Assembly (NCBI GenBank): GCA_033239005.1
Contig: BSQZ01000080.1
Location: 1,262,501-1,326,500, forward strand
From: Lamellibrachia satsuma
Lineage: Eukaryota > Annelida > Polychaeta > Sabellida > Siboglinidae
DNA length: 64,000 bases
Direction of reading: 5' to 3'
Every line of letters starts with the position of its first letter. The first letter of the stretch is position 1. The notes beneath the pieces were generated by a model. The model was not told the DNA's origin. It saw nothing but the letters and a program-made list of their open reading frames with translations, and did not search any database. The translations under genes and the position numbers were made by a program. Positions 53,101 to 63,754 of this stretch are shown here, piece by piece.

Positions 53101-56100
53101 ACTAAAAACTACTTAACTGATAAAATGCACAGTTGTGGAGCATGTAGCCAAACAATTAATTATTATAAACTATGCTGGATGTTAGACTGCTTACTCAACG
53201 ACAATGTTAATTAATTAAATCAGAATCACATATCAAACACAGACAAACAGTAAACACCAGAGAGTTATACAACACCTCAACCTCTGTGTATTCAGCTTCT
53301 TGTGTTCTAATGTGCCCTGGTACTCACTTGTAGAAACCAGTAGCTGAGAGACTGACTCGGTCAAAGTAGGCAGCAAGGACCTGCAACAAACATATCAAAT
53401 TATATACTAACATGATCCATGTAGGCAGCAAAGACTTGCATCAAACATATCAAATTATATACTAACATGATCCATGTAGGCAGCAAGGACCTGCATCAAA
53501 CATATCAAATTATATACTAACATGATCCATGTAGGCAGCAAGGACCTGCAACAAACATATCAAATTATATACTAACATGATCCATGTAGGCAGCAAGGAC
53601 CTGCAACAAACATATCAAATTATATACTAACATGATCCATGTAGGCAGCAAGGACCTGCAACAAACATATCAAATTATATACTAACATGATCCATGTAGG
53701 CAGCAAGGACCTGCAACAAACATATCAAATTATATACTAACATGATCCATGTAGGCAGCAAGGACCTGCAACAAACATATCAAATTATATACTAACATGA
53801 TCCATGTAGGCAGCAAGGACCTGCAACAAACATATCAAATTATATACTAACATGATCCATGTAGGCAGCAAGGACCTGCAACAAACATATCAAATGATAT
53901 ACTAACATGATCCATGTAGGCAGCAAGGACCTGCATCAAACATATCAAATTATATACTAACATGATCCGTGTAGACAGCAAGGACCTGCAACAAACATAT
54001 CAAATTATATACTAACATGATCCGTGTAGGCAGCAAGGACCTGCAACAAACATATCAAATTATATACTAACATGATCCATGTAGGCAGCAAGGACCTGCA
54101 TCAAACATATCAAATTATATACTAACATGATCCATGTAGGCAGCAATGACCTGCAACAAACATATCAAATGATATACTAACATGATCCATGTAGACAGCA
54201 AGGATCTGCAACAAACGTATCAAATGATATACTAACATGATCCGTGTAGACAGCAAGGACCTGCAACAAACGTATCAAATGATATACTAACATGATCCAC
54301 GTAGGCAGCAAGGACCTGCAACAAACATATCAAATGATATACTAACATGATCCATGTAGACAGCAAGGACCTGCATCAAACAGACAAGGTGACTTGCAGG
54401 CAGCGAACAGCAGACTAGTGAGGTTGATGGACTTATGGAAACAGTTATCTCAGGAATTATAGTTTCACAGTTGATACTGATACATGTTCCCTACCCATTC
54501 TTGATAATATAATTGCAGGACATTATTTATAATTTCAAGGACACATCATATGTCCCCCCCAGTGAGATCAATTACAAACTGACGACAGTGGCAAAACTGC
54601 TTTCAGCATAAATAGATGTATCTAATCATCAACCTCCAGAGTTCATTTTGCCACAGTGGTCACCGCAATACAATGATATTCATACACATATATCCTGGAA
54701 ATGTCCTGGAATTCTGACAGCAACCAAAATCTAGGACTGTTTCCAGGACACAGATCAAAAAGTGGCCTTTTTCCAGCTTTTGGAAATAAAAATCAGATAT
54801 CCAGTAGTTTCTAGGTTTTCCTGGACATGTAGGAACCCTGTGATATGTATAGATATCTGCCTGTCTGTCTGCATATATGTCTGATGTGTGGTGCATCCTC
54901 TTGTGTCCTAGAAACACATTCACACTGCCTCACCATGAGTGCATTGTTAGTCTGAATCACATATATAAAACTGAATATTTCCTAACCAATAATAACCATC
55001 TGGTGTTCCAGCTTTCTGCACCTACCCATTTGTCCCAGCCGTCTTCAGGAGCCGCTGTCTTGAACGGTTCAAGGCGCTGCATGATGATTTGGCAGGCATT
55101 CTGAGACAGATACATAATACCTTCATACTTTATTTGTGGCTACGGTAGAATGGAGGCTGATCTTTTTTCCAAATTAGACGCTAAAAGTAACAAGTTTCAC
55201 TGCCGACTGGTGCTAGACAGATACATGCCTTCCTCCCTCCTATGCCACAATTAACCTGTTTACCCCCTTAAGGTGTGATGAAAAACAAGACTTTGCATTA
55301 GGATGTTTTCATGTAAAGGGTACACATTTGTCGTATTTCCCCCCCGCCCCATTGTATTCCAACAATTCATTGTGTAATATTAATTCTGCGTGTTTTCATA
55401 AAGTGGCTATATTGATAGGAGCAATAAACTGGTGGATGAGCTCACAGCAATCGCCATGCCATTGAGGTCAGAAGATATGCTGGAGGTGGTTGCAGTTGCA
55501 TTAGGCACAGTGTTCGTGCTGGTCTCGCTGATGTGGATCTTCTCAGTGGGAATCCTCAAAGCTCGACTTGTAACCTGCAGGTGCAGTGAACAGACAAAAA
55601 ATCATCCAATCAAAAACGACATATTTCACCTTTAAAGGTGAATATTTATGGGTCTGATAAAGATTTACGGGTCTGATAAAAAATTGCAGTAAAGCAATAC
55701 CTATATATGTCGTAAAACTGGCACAATTCATTACATTACATTACAATGCCAACTTGTGTTTTTTCAAACAATAATAAGAGGTGAAAGATCACCACTGAAA
55801 CATTATTATTAACCAAATATGCTAGATGATAGATAACTACTTTGCAAGTTTCAGACTGTTCTTTCAACTCCTGGCAAGTGGCAATAAGATTAACATAATA
55901 AGAATGTTATAAAGAAGATTACACAAACCTGAACCATTTTTGTATTCAGGCCTTGTCCCAACTCACAGCCACCATGAGCCACCAGCACGGTGCCATCTAT
56001 GTACACATGCACCAGTGCACCAGCCTACAACACAATATACAGGATGTGTACAAATGCACCATTGCACCACCATACAACACAATATACTGGTTGTGTACAT

Positions 56101-59100
56101 ATACGCCAGTCCACCGGCATACAACACAACACAATATATGGGATGTGTACAAATACACCAGTGCACCAGCATACAACACATTATACTGGATGTGTACAAA
56201 TGCACCAGAGCACCAGCATACAACACATTATACTGGATGTGTACAAATGCACCAGTGCACCAGCATACAACACAATATATGGGATGTATACATATGCACC
56301 ATTGCACCAGCATACAATACAACACAATATACTGGATGTGTGCACATGCACCAGTGCACCAGCATACAACACAATACAATATATGGGATATGTACACAAA
56401 AATCCTACAAATGCACAAGTGCACCAGCATACAATACAACACAATATACAGGATGTGTACAAATGCACCAGTGCATCAGCCTACACTATACGGGATATAC
56501 ACACATGCACCAGCATACAACACAACAAATAGGGAATGTACACTGGGACCAGCACATCAGCCTACAATGGTGCACAATGTGTGTACACACACCAGTGTAC
56601 AACACCATTAAATAGTGTACACTATGCACCTACACATAAGGCAATATGTGTGTGCATATGATATGGGCTGATATGTGCTGCTGTGCCAAATACTATCACG
56701 TTTGTGTATATAATCTAGGAGTGAAGACAGAAACACATTCACAGTTAAAATACAACACAAAGTTCCACACTGGAATGTGACCTGGTCTGTGCTCACTGCT
56801 GCTGCAGCCAGGAGATACAGGTCCAAACCAGAATCTCCCACTGAAAGATGCAGATGGAAAGATAATCACAGTCGAGAAAGAGAATATAGAGAGATGGAAG
56901 GAGCATTTCCAACAGGTTCTCAATTGTGCAGATCCACCCAGACTTGCAGACATCCCGGAGGCAGCAGATGACCTTGAAATCAACCTCGACCAAATCACAG
57001 AAGCAGAAGTCAGAGAAGCCATTAAAGCCCAGAAGAATGGAAAAGCACCAGGAAGCGACAGCGTCTGTGCAGAAATGCTGAAAGCAGATGAACAAGAAAC
57101 ACCCAGAATCCTCTGCCAGATCTTCCAGAGAATATGGGATGAAGAAGACACACCAGATGATTGGAAGACAGGCACAATTAACAAGCTACCAAAGAAGGGC
57201 GACTTGGGGAACTGTAACAACTGGCGGGGCATAACCTTGTTATCAATGACATGCAAGATTTTCAGCCGCATAATCCTGAAGAGAATATCAGCAGCTACAG
57301 ATACAATCCTCCGCCAGGAACAAGCCGGTTTCAGAAGAGGAAAGTCATGCATCAACCACATTTTCACGCTACGGCAGATTTTGGAACAAAGCACGGAATG
57401 GAACAGTACGATCTACATTGCCTTCATTGACTTTGAAAAGGCCTTTGACAGCCTTCACAGAGAATCCCTGTGGAGAATATTACGTCACTACGGGATCCCA
57501 CAGAAGATGGTAAATGTGATCAAGATACTTTACACAGACATCCAGTGTCAAGTCGCCTGTAACATTCACATGTCAGACGGAGTATCCGGAGTAAAACAGG
57601 GATGCATTCTCTCACCATTTCTTTTCACCCTTGCCATCGACTGGCTGTTGATAGAAACCACCAAAAATGGAAACAGAGGCATCAGGTGGACACTTACCTC
57701 GATCTTGGAAGACCTGGACTATGCAGATGACATTGGACTGCTGTCTAACAGGCACAAAGACATGCAAGAAAAGATGGACAAACTCACAAGAACAGCACCA
57801 CAAATTGGGTTAAAGCTCAACAACAGCAAAAACCAAACTGATGAGGATCAACAACAAGACAGATAACCCCATCACCATAAACAACATAAACAACAGTGAG
57901 GCTTTGGAAGACGTTCAGGACTTTGCATACCTGGGAAGCAAAATCACAACAAATGGAGACTCTGCAAAAGATGCCACGGCTAGGATCAGAAAGGCAAGTC
58001 AGACCTTCGCTATGCTGAAGCCCATCTGGAAATCCAAGCAACTGAGATTGGAAACAAAACTGAGACTGTACAATAGTAATGTTCTCAGTGTACTTCTCTA
58101 TGGCTCCGAGTGCTGGAAACTGACAGCCAAGCTAGCACACAAGCTTGAGACATTCCAAAACAAGTGTCTACGGACGATCCTAGGAGTATTTTGGCCCAAC
58201 ACCATCACTAATGAAGAGTTGCACCGCAAAACTGATGCAACATCCTTGGCCACACAGATAAAGAAGAGAAGATGGAGATGGCTTGGACACGTGTGCCGAA
58301 TGTCACCTGGCGCACTGCCCAAGACAGCCTTACGATGGACAGCAGATGGAAAACGGAGACGTGGTCACCCAAAAGAAACATGGAGACGTACAGTGGTGAA
58401 GGAGATGAAAGAATGCGGCCTGACATGGAACACCATCACCAAATGGACTGCAGACCGACAGCAGTGGCGCTCTCTTGTTGATGCCTTATGTGCCACTGGG
58501 CACGAAGAGGACTAAGTAAGTAAGTAAATGCACATGCACCAGTGCACCGGCATACAACACAATACAATATATGGGATGTGTACACATGCACAAGTGCACC
58601 AGCATACAATACAACACAATATACAGGATGTGTACAAATGCACCAGTGCATCAGCCTACACTATACGGGATATACACACATGCACCTGCATACAACACAA
58701 CAAATAGGGAATGTACACTGGGACCAGCACACCAGCTAACAATGGTGCACAATGTGTGTACACACACCAGTGTACAACATCATTAAATAGTGTACACTAT
58801 GCACCTACACATAAGGCAATATGTGTGTGCATATATGTGCTGATATGTGCTGCTATGCCAAATACTATCACGTTTGTGTATATAATCTAGGAGTGAAGAC
58901 AGAAACACATTCACAGTTAAAATACAACACAAAGTTCCACACTGGAATGTGACCTGGTCTGTGCTCACTGCTGCTGCAGCCAGGCAATGGGGGAGACCAA
59001 AGGGGGTGACCAAAGGGGGAGACCAAAGGGGGAGACCAAAGGGGGAGACCAAAGGGGGAGACCAAAGAGAAGTCCAAAGGGGGAGACCAAAGGGGAGGCC

Positions 59101-61611
59101 AAAGAGAAGGCTAATGGGGGAGGCCAAAGGGGGGAGACCAAAGGGGAGGCCAAAGAGAAGGCCAACGAGGAGGCCAAAGAGAAGGCCAAAGGGGGAGACC
59201 AAAGGGGAGGCCAAAGGTGAGGCCAAAGGGAAGGCCAAAGGTGAGGCCAAAGAGAAGGCTAATGGGGGAGGCCAAAGGGGGGAGGCCAAATGGGAGGCCA
59301 AAGGGGGAGGCCAAAGGTGAGGCCAAAAGTGAGGCCAAAGAGAAGGCCAAAGGGGGAGGCCAAAGGTGAGACCAAAGGGGAGGCCAAAGGGGAGGCCAAA
59401 GAGAAGGCCAAAGGGGGAGGCCAAAGGTGAGGCCAAAGGTGAGACCAAAGGGGAGGCCAAAGGGAAGGCCAAAGGTGAGGCCAAAGAGAAGGCCAAAGGT
59501 GAGGCCAAAGGGAAGGCCAAAGGTGAGGCCAAAGAGAAGGCTAATGGGGGAGGCCAAAGGGGGAGGCCAAATGGGAGGCCAAAGAGAAGGCCAAAGGGGG
59601 AGGCCAAAGGTGAGGCCAAAAGTGAGGCCAAAGAGAAGGCCAAAGGGGGAGGCCAAAGGTGAGACCAAAGGGGAGGCCAAAGGGGAGGCCAAAGAGAAGG
59701 CCAACGAGGAGGCCAAAGAGAAGGCCAAAGGGGAGGCCAGAGAGAAGGCCAAACGGGGAGACCAAAGGGGAGGCCAAAGGTGAGGCCAAAGGGAAGGCCA
59801 AAGGTGAGGCCAAAGAGAAGGCTAATGGGGGAGGCCAAAGGGGGAGGCCAAATGGGAGGCCAAAGAGAAGGCCAAAGGGGGAGGCCAAAGGTGAGGCCAA
59901 AAGTGAGGCCAAAGAGAAGGCCAAAGGGGGAGGCCAAAGGTGAGACCAAAGGGGAGGCCAAAGGGGAGGCCAAAGAGAAGGCCAACAAGGAGGCCAAAGA
60001 GAAGGCCAAAGGGGAGGCCAGAGAGAAGGCCAAACGGGGAGACCAAAGGGGAGGCCAAAGGTGAGGCCAAAGGGAAGGCCAAAGGTGAGGCCAAAGAGAA
60101 GGCTAATGGGGGAGGCCAAAGGGGGAGGCCAAATGGGAGGCCAAAGAGAAGGCCAAAGGGGGAGGCCAAAGGTGAGGCCAAAAGTAAGGCCAAAGAGAAG
60201 GCCAAAAGGGGAGGCCAAAGGTGAGACCAAAGGGGAGGCCAAAGGGGAGGCCAAAGGTGAGGCCAAAGGTGAGGCCAAAGGTGAGGCCAAAGGGGAGCCA
60301 ACTTTAGTTTACCATGCTGCCATTTAGGAAAACAAATTAAGTCAAAGGGGGTCCATGACCCAATGGCCCCCTAAATAGGCCACTAGAGACAAGATATTCT
60401 CTACACTACCAGTGTGCTCATTCATGTGTTACTCTCAACCAAACCTGATTAAGGAAAGAACTCTCTCCGGAGAAGCCGATCGGGTATTTTACAGGCACGA
60501 TTGCAAGGCCACGTTTCTTCCAGCGGTGTTCCCTGGTGAAAAAAAACAAAGCAAAACTAGTGAACAGCATTAAAAACTGTTAACATTGTTGCTAATGGAA
60601 AAAAGATAGTGTAGCTATGTCGACCTGGTGGATATGCATAATACCTGTTGAACTTGTTGACTTGTGCACAGCGTGTCTCATGGCTGCCACGCTGTACCAA
60701 GTCTCCCCAACACTGGCGCACGTGGCAGTCTTCAAGCATCTGGTTGTAGGGCGTCAAATCAGCGTCTCTGTACAAGTTCAGCTCACTCACCTGCAAGAAA
60801 CGCACACAAATCAACAATAACTCAACTAACAGCAACCTAACATAGTTATTTATAAAACTATATTTTACAAAGAATGTGACCAGGGTTGGATTAAAAGTAT
60901 AATTACCAATTACACACTATCATGAAGGCTCAATTATAATTAGGTCTTCAACAAAGTCAATGTCAACACTACAAGCAATTCAATTACATCACTTCAAAAA
61001 AATGTGTTACAATTACAGTGCTTCAGTACAACTACATAGTTTTATAAAAGAAGATTTAATGCATCAGTATTGCTAATTATGAGACATGAATGCGATGTCC
61101 ACGTGGCACGTACCTGGTCTGGCGGCAACTTCAGGGTCTCCGCGATATGATGAACAACTGTCTGAAGCACAAACATGCCTTGCGGACTGCCAAAGCCACG
61201 GAAAGCAGTGAATGTTGGCAGGTTAGTCTGGCAGGCTTTACCATGTGCACGGAAGTTGGGAATCTTGTAGCCATTGTCCATGAACATGATAAGAACATTT
61301 ACCAACTGAAAGTGAACACCATTGCTCATGAACACTTTGATTCAATATAACCTAATGAAACATTGACAACTACCAGTCCAGCATTTGTTGGTAATTTACT
61401 TTAATCACAGTTCAAACATTTTTTTCTTCTAGAGGGCCTTAAATTGCACTGTTTTAATAAACATTTTAACTCCTAGAAACATATGTACTGTCCGCTTTGT
61501 CATAAAGAACTGCCCTTTTAGTTTTGGACTTTTATATGACATGTGTTGGTCATTCCAGACAATTTAAGTTTAATGTAAAACACCTTGTGTGGTTTGTAAC
61601 TAGACTTGGGG

Positions 61612-61665
<54 letters not shown>

Positions 61666-62833
61666 ATTATGGAATCATGTTCATGAAAAGAGGAAAGAAC
61701 AATAACTGTCACCAGACAATTCTATTTTGTAGACGACGCTATTTTAGCTTCAGTTAAATAAATAATTTCATCATGTGCAAAACCAAACTGTGTTGATTAT
61801 CATACGATTTTAAATCACATCCTCATAAAGCCATCTTGTTAAACCTTTCTATCACAATGCCATAATTTTAGATATACAGCAGTGAGAACAGTTAACTTTA
61901 AAAAATTAGTGACATGTTTCCTAAAACTCACATCTGGAGCTATTTCGACTGTGCAACCACAATTCACGTACACGTTGACATCTAGAGCAAGAATGCGACC
62001 TTCATTTGTGCAGCCCACCTAGAGCAAGTTCAAACGACATGCAGCCTTTGTAGAAGACACGTTTGACATGTTTAAGTGACATAGTAAGCAGTGCACAAGG
62101 ACATTATACAAGGTACCTTTTGTTACTAAATAAATTATACTTGTAACAGTTTAATTTGTTACAACAAAAGTTAAAATAATATTTTTTCTTATGTGACAAT
62201 ATAAAGCTGTTTTCCTTGTTATCTTTACCATCTAGCATGCTGTCTTCCTTCTCTTCCAATGTTGGCCACTCATAATCACAACATAAAACTACCAACACAA
62301 ACACCAGTCAATCCAACACACTTTCTGACTACTTAATTAAGTTTACCCCATCTAGTCATATTTCCCTAGTTACACTGTTGCCTGCTATATGTGTTTACAG
62401 GACTCCCAAATCAACCTTGTATTTGGCCATTACTGGACGTCTCTGCCCTGAGATAGCCATGTCAGTTGACCGTTCCAGAACACATCGCACTGGACGCTGG
62501 AGCCTGCACAATAAACAAGGTTAGTAAAAAAACATTCAACTGACTACAAAATATCAAACACACTTTTCTTTATATCATTCTACTTTATTGTGCTGCAAAG
62601 TAATTTATTAACATTTATAATTATATATAATTTATAATCATTATAATTGTTGCTGTTGGCAAAGTAATGTGCTACAACATATACTAGTGTTATTTCTCAT
62701 TAAATAATTATGACATCAAACAGGTTCTTACACTGATACGATCATAGATCTATGTGTGATAATTTTGGTACAGACATATTTTAAAGTAGACTTAATACTT
62801 TAAATATACAGTTTATCACAAAATAATATATAC

Positions 62834-62892
<59 letters not shown>

Positions 62893-62905
62893 TATATATA
62901 TATAT

Positions 62906-62991
<86 letters not shown>

Positions 62992-63166
62992 CTTCTATTG
63001 CGCTAAAATCGTTGGGAGACCCAAGCTCAGCAGTGCACCAAAACAAAAGGGGTTAAGCAGTTCATAATGTATGCATCAACATCATTTTCAACTTACTTGT
63101 GAGCAGCTACTGCGACTGGCAATGCAACTAACATGCACCGGGTTTCTTTGCCACCAAAAGCGCCAC
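44144..63166 (-). CDS. XDH: xanthine dehydrogenase/oxidase, molybdopterin-binding C-terminal part, 15 exons (5' part outside window)
   Basis: Molybdenum hydroxylase oxidising hypoxanthine to xanthine and urate (purine catabolism, cytosol). Exons: 63166-63097, 62503-62416, 62018-61932, 61305-61114, 60790-60645, 60532-60445, 56024-55929, 55574-55446, 55100-55026, 53380-53328, 52756-52645, 46595-46509, 45884-45717, 44999-44832, 44170-44144. All phases agree (1586 bases, about 528 residues), collinear with vertebrate XDH from its GGGFGGKE motif to near the C-terminus. Key motifs: [10 protein letters not shown] (catalytic-region Glu), RPVRCVLER (Arg), [12 protein letters not shown] (Arg/Phe pocket), [86 protein letters not shown] (active-site Glu), [20 protein letters not shown]. 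The Fe-S and FAD domains must lie beyond base 64000. The last exon (VSQTKVTQ, stop) is provisional: the usual KPW ending is missing. Aldehyde oxidase is possible, but the [10 protein letters not shown] and STNTVPN blocks favour XDH. Confidence 0.9.
44326..44727 (+). mobile_element. VNTR-bearing dispersed repeat, copy A
   Basis: A roughly 110-bp flank (from GGCATATTTAGGGGG to ACATGGTAAACTAA) leads into about 22 copies of a 13-bp unit, GGCCTCCCCCTTT or GGCCTCCTCCTTT. The same flank and unit occur in the opposite orientation at 58985-60400. It lies in the last XDH intron (44171-44831). Confidence 0.75.
45000..45716. other. XDH intron without recognised gene
   Basis: Open frames at 45073-45680 (plus and minus) carry no recognisable motif and are bounded by XDH exons on the other strand. 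Confidence 0.5.
46084..46490 (+). pseudogene. LINE 3'-end remnant with 65-bp tandem duplication, 4 copies
   Basis: A 65-bp unit (containing TATGATACATTGGCAAGGTG and GACACACGGCCATACTATGG) is repeated four times to about 46345. It runs into an open stretch reading [32 protein letters not shown], typical of the C-terminal tail of LINE reverse transcriptases (WN.LP..I). It lies in an XDH intron. Confidence 0.7.
46690..46960. repeat. diverged direct duplication (about 220-bp offset)
   Basis: TATTACACAT.TA.TATACATAAAC, then TAGACATAT and TAGGAAAC/AAGAAACC, are found around 46717-46785 and again around 46905-46970. XDH intron. Confidence 0.5.
47350..50820 (+). mobile_element. degraded non-LTR retrotransposon (CR1/Jockey-like)
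   Basis: Plus-strand remains in order. First, an SGNH-hydrolase-like stretch of the ORF1 kind: [39 protein letters not shown] (47965-48159). Second, an endonuclease: [43 protein letters not shown] and [12 protein letters not shown] (48432-49008). Third, an [63 protein letters not shown] (catalytic FADD altered) and [14 protein letters not shown]. Many stops and frameshifts show it is dead. Boundaries are approximate. It is inserted in the XDH intron 46596-52644, in opposite orientation to the gene. Confidence 0.88.
51057..52492 (-). mobile_element. Penelope-like element with inverted terminal repeats, degraded
   Basis: The minus strand encodes an RT end, [60 protein letters not shown] and [15 protein letters not shown] (52252-51854). 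A linker follows, then a GIY-YIG nuclease, [32 protein letters not shown] (51584-51420). This is the Penelope arrangement. The catalytic YVDD reads YVDV, and frameshifts separate the parts, so it is inactive. Arms of about 160 bp (51057-51216 and, inverted, 52330-52492; GTTTAATTTACCTGGTAGAG in each) bracket it. It lies in the same XDH intron as the 47350 LINE. Confidence 0.9.
53366..54376 (-). repeat. 55-bp minisatellite derived from the XDH 53380-53328 exon and its splice acceptor, about 18 copies
   Basis: Read on the gene's strand, each unit has TTTGTTGCAG, then GTCCTTGCTGCCTAC (identical to the first 15 bases of the real exon), then ATGGATCAT, GTTAGT and TATATAA. The unit translates [11 protein letters not shown] then stop; the real exon reads [11 protein letters not shown]. 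The array therefore lies directly upstream of the exon it copies. Variants include TTTGATGCAG and TAGACAGC/TAGGCAGC. Confidence 0.95.
56013..56720 (-). repeat. about 47-bp degenerate minisatellite derived from the XDH 56024-55929 exon start
   Basis: On the gene's strand the units read GTTGTATGCTGGTGCACTGG followed by TGCATTTGTACACATCC. The real exon begins GTTGTAG then GCTGGTGCACTGGTGCATGT. Units translate [10 protein letters not shown] against the exon's [10 protein letters not shown]. Most copies have TATG where the real acceptor has TAGG; a few (about 56480 and 56560) keep TAGG. The array runs upstream in the intron into the duplicated segment beside the LINE. Confidence 0.88.
56341..56812. 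repeat. 472-bp direct repeat, copy 1, 5' of LINE
   Basis: Runs from TGCACATGCACCAGTGCACC to GCTGCTGCAGCCAGG and is repeated with few differences at 58529-58984. It ends exactly where the LINE begins. Confidence 0.92.
56813..58528 (+). mobile_element. 5'-truncated LINE, nearly intact RT reading frame
   Basis: Plus strand: [137 protein letters not shown] (catalytic YADD intact). After a single frame change near 57835 come [56 protein letters not shown] and [10 protein letters not shown], stop, then a (TAAG)n tail at 58514-58527. Few defects indicate a young copy. It is the same family as 6413-7244. It lies in the XDH intron 56025-60444, opposite to the gene. Confidence 0.95.
58529..58984. repeat. 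456-bp direct repeat, copy 2, 3' of LINE
   Basis: Starts with the base after the LINE's TAAG tail (TGCACATGCACCAGTGCACC) and ends GCTGCTGCAGCCAGG at 58984. It matches 56341-56812 in order throughout, with small gaps. Confidence 0.92.
58985..60400 (-). mobile_element. VNTR-bearing dispersed repeat, copy B, with 281-bp higher-order units
   Basis: About 100 copies of 12-13-bp units (GAGGCCAAAGGT, GAGGCCAAAGGGG, GAGACCAAAGGGG, GAAGGCCAAAGA) end at about 60296. A flank of about 100 bp follows, whose reverse complement matches 44326-44440 (GGCCTATTTAGGGGG, GCATGGTAAACTAA). The marker CTAATGGGGGAGG recurs at 59259, 59541, 59822 and 60103, giving a 281-282-bp higher-order unit. The lysine-rich (plus) and Leu/Phe-rich (minus) frames are artefacts. 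Confidence 0.85.
61613..61662. repeat. (TA)n microsatellite
   Basis: About 48 bases of TA followed by TTATTATTAT, in an XDH intron. Confidence 0.96.
62824..62986. repeat. (TA)n microsatellite
   Basis: About 160 bases of TA with two GATA interruptions near 62890-62907, in an XDH intron. Confidence 0.96.
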
Positions 63167-63179
63167 CTGGAGGGAAATT

Positions 63180-63716
63180 TATTCAGGGTAAAAAATTTTA
63201 CCGTTTCACTATTTTAAACACTTCTATTTGGTCTCCTCTTAGTCTCTAAACTAAGGTCTCTCAATTCTGGAATAATTTTAGTTGCTTTTTGTTGTATTTG
63301 TCTATGTCCTTCTTATGATATGGCCTCCATGCTTGAATACAATATTCCAAATGTGGTCTAACAATTGGCTATTTCTCCATATACATGATTGTTCTCCTAA
63401 TTAGCCCTAGAATGTGATTTTCTTTCGAATCAGAAATCCCATCTTGCTCTGAAACTTTCATGTCAGAACTAAATGTTACTCTTAAGTCCTTTTCTTGTGT
63501 GGTTCTACCTAGTACAACATCCATTTTATATTCTTCGTCCATGTTTCCATGTCCTATGTGTATGCATTTACACTTCCCAAAATTGAACAACATTTGCCAT
63601 TTTTCTGATCATTTAACTAATTTATCTAGATCATCCTGTAAACTTTGTTTATCTGTATCATTTGTAACCTTTCTGAATACTTTTGTGTCATCTGCAAATT
63701 TGAGTACTTCTAAATC

Positions 63717-63754
<38 letters not shown>

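Noticed and set aside
55940..56615. Cys/His/Thr-rich open frames over 200 residues long on both strands
   Set aside because: They read the exon-derived minisatellite; only 56024-55929 (minus) is supported as coding.
58783..60327. Very long open frames rich in Lys/Glu/Gly (plus) or Leu/Phe/Ser/Pro (minus)
   Set aside because: They translate a GAGGCCAAAGG-type VNTR. There is no start context or domain, and many overlapping frames stay open on both strands.
44144..63166. Aldehyde oxidase instead of xanthine dehydrogenase
   Set aside because: The blocks [23 protein letters not shown] and the exon-by-exon match favour XDH, although the decisive N-terminal half is not in the window.
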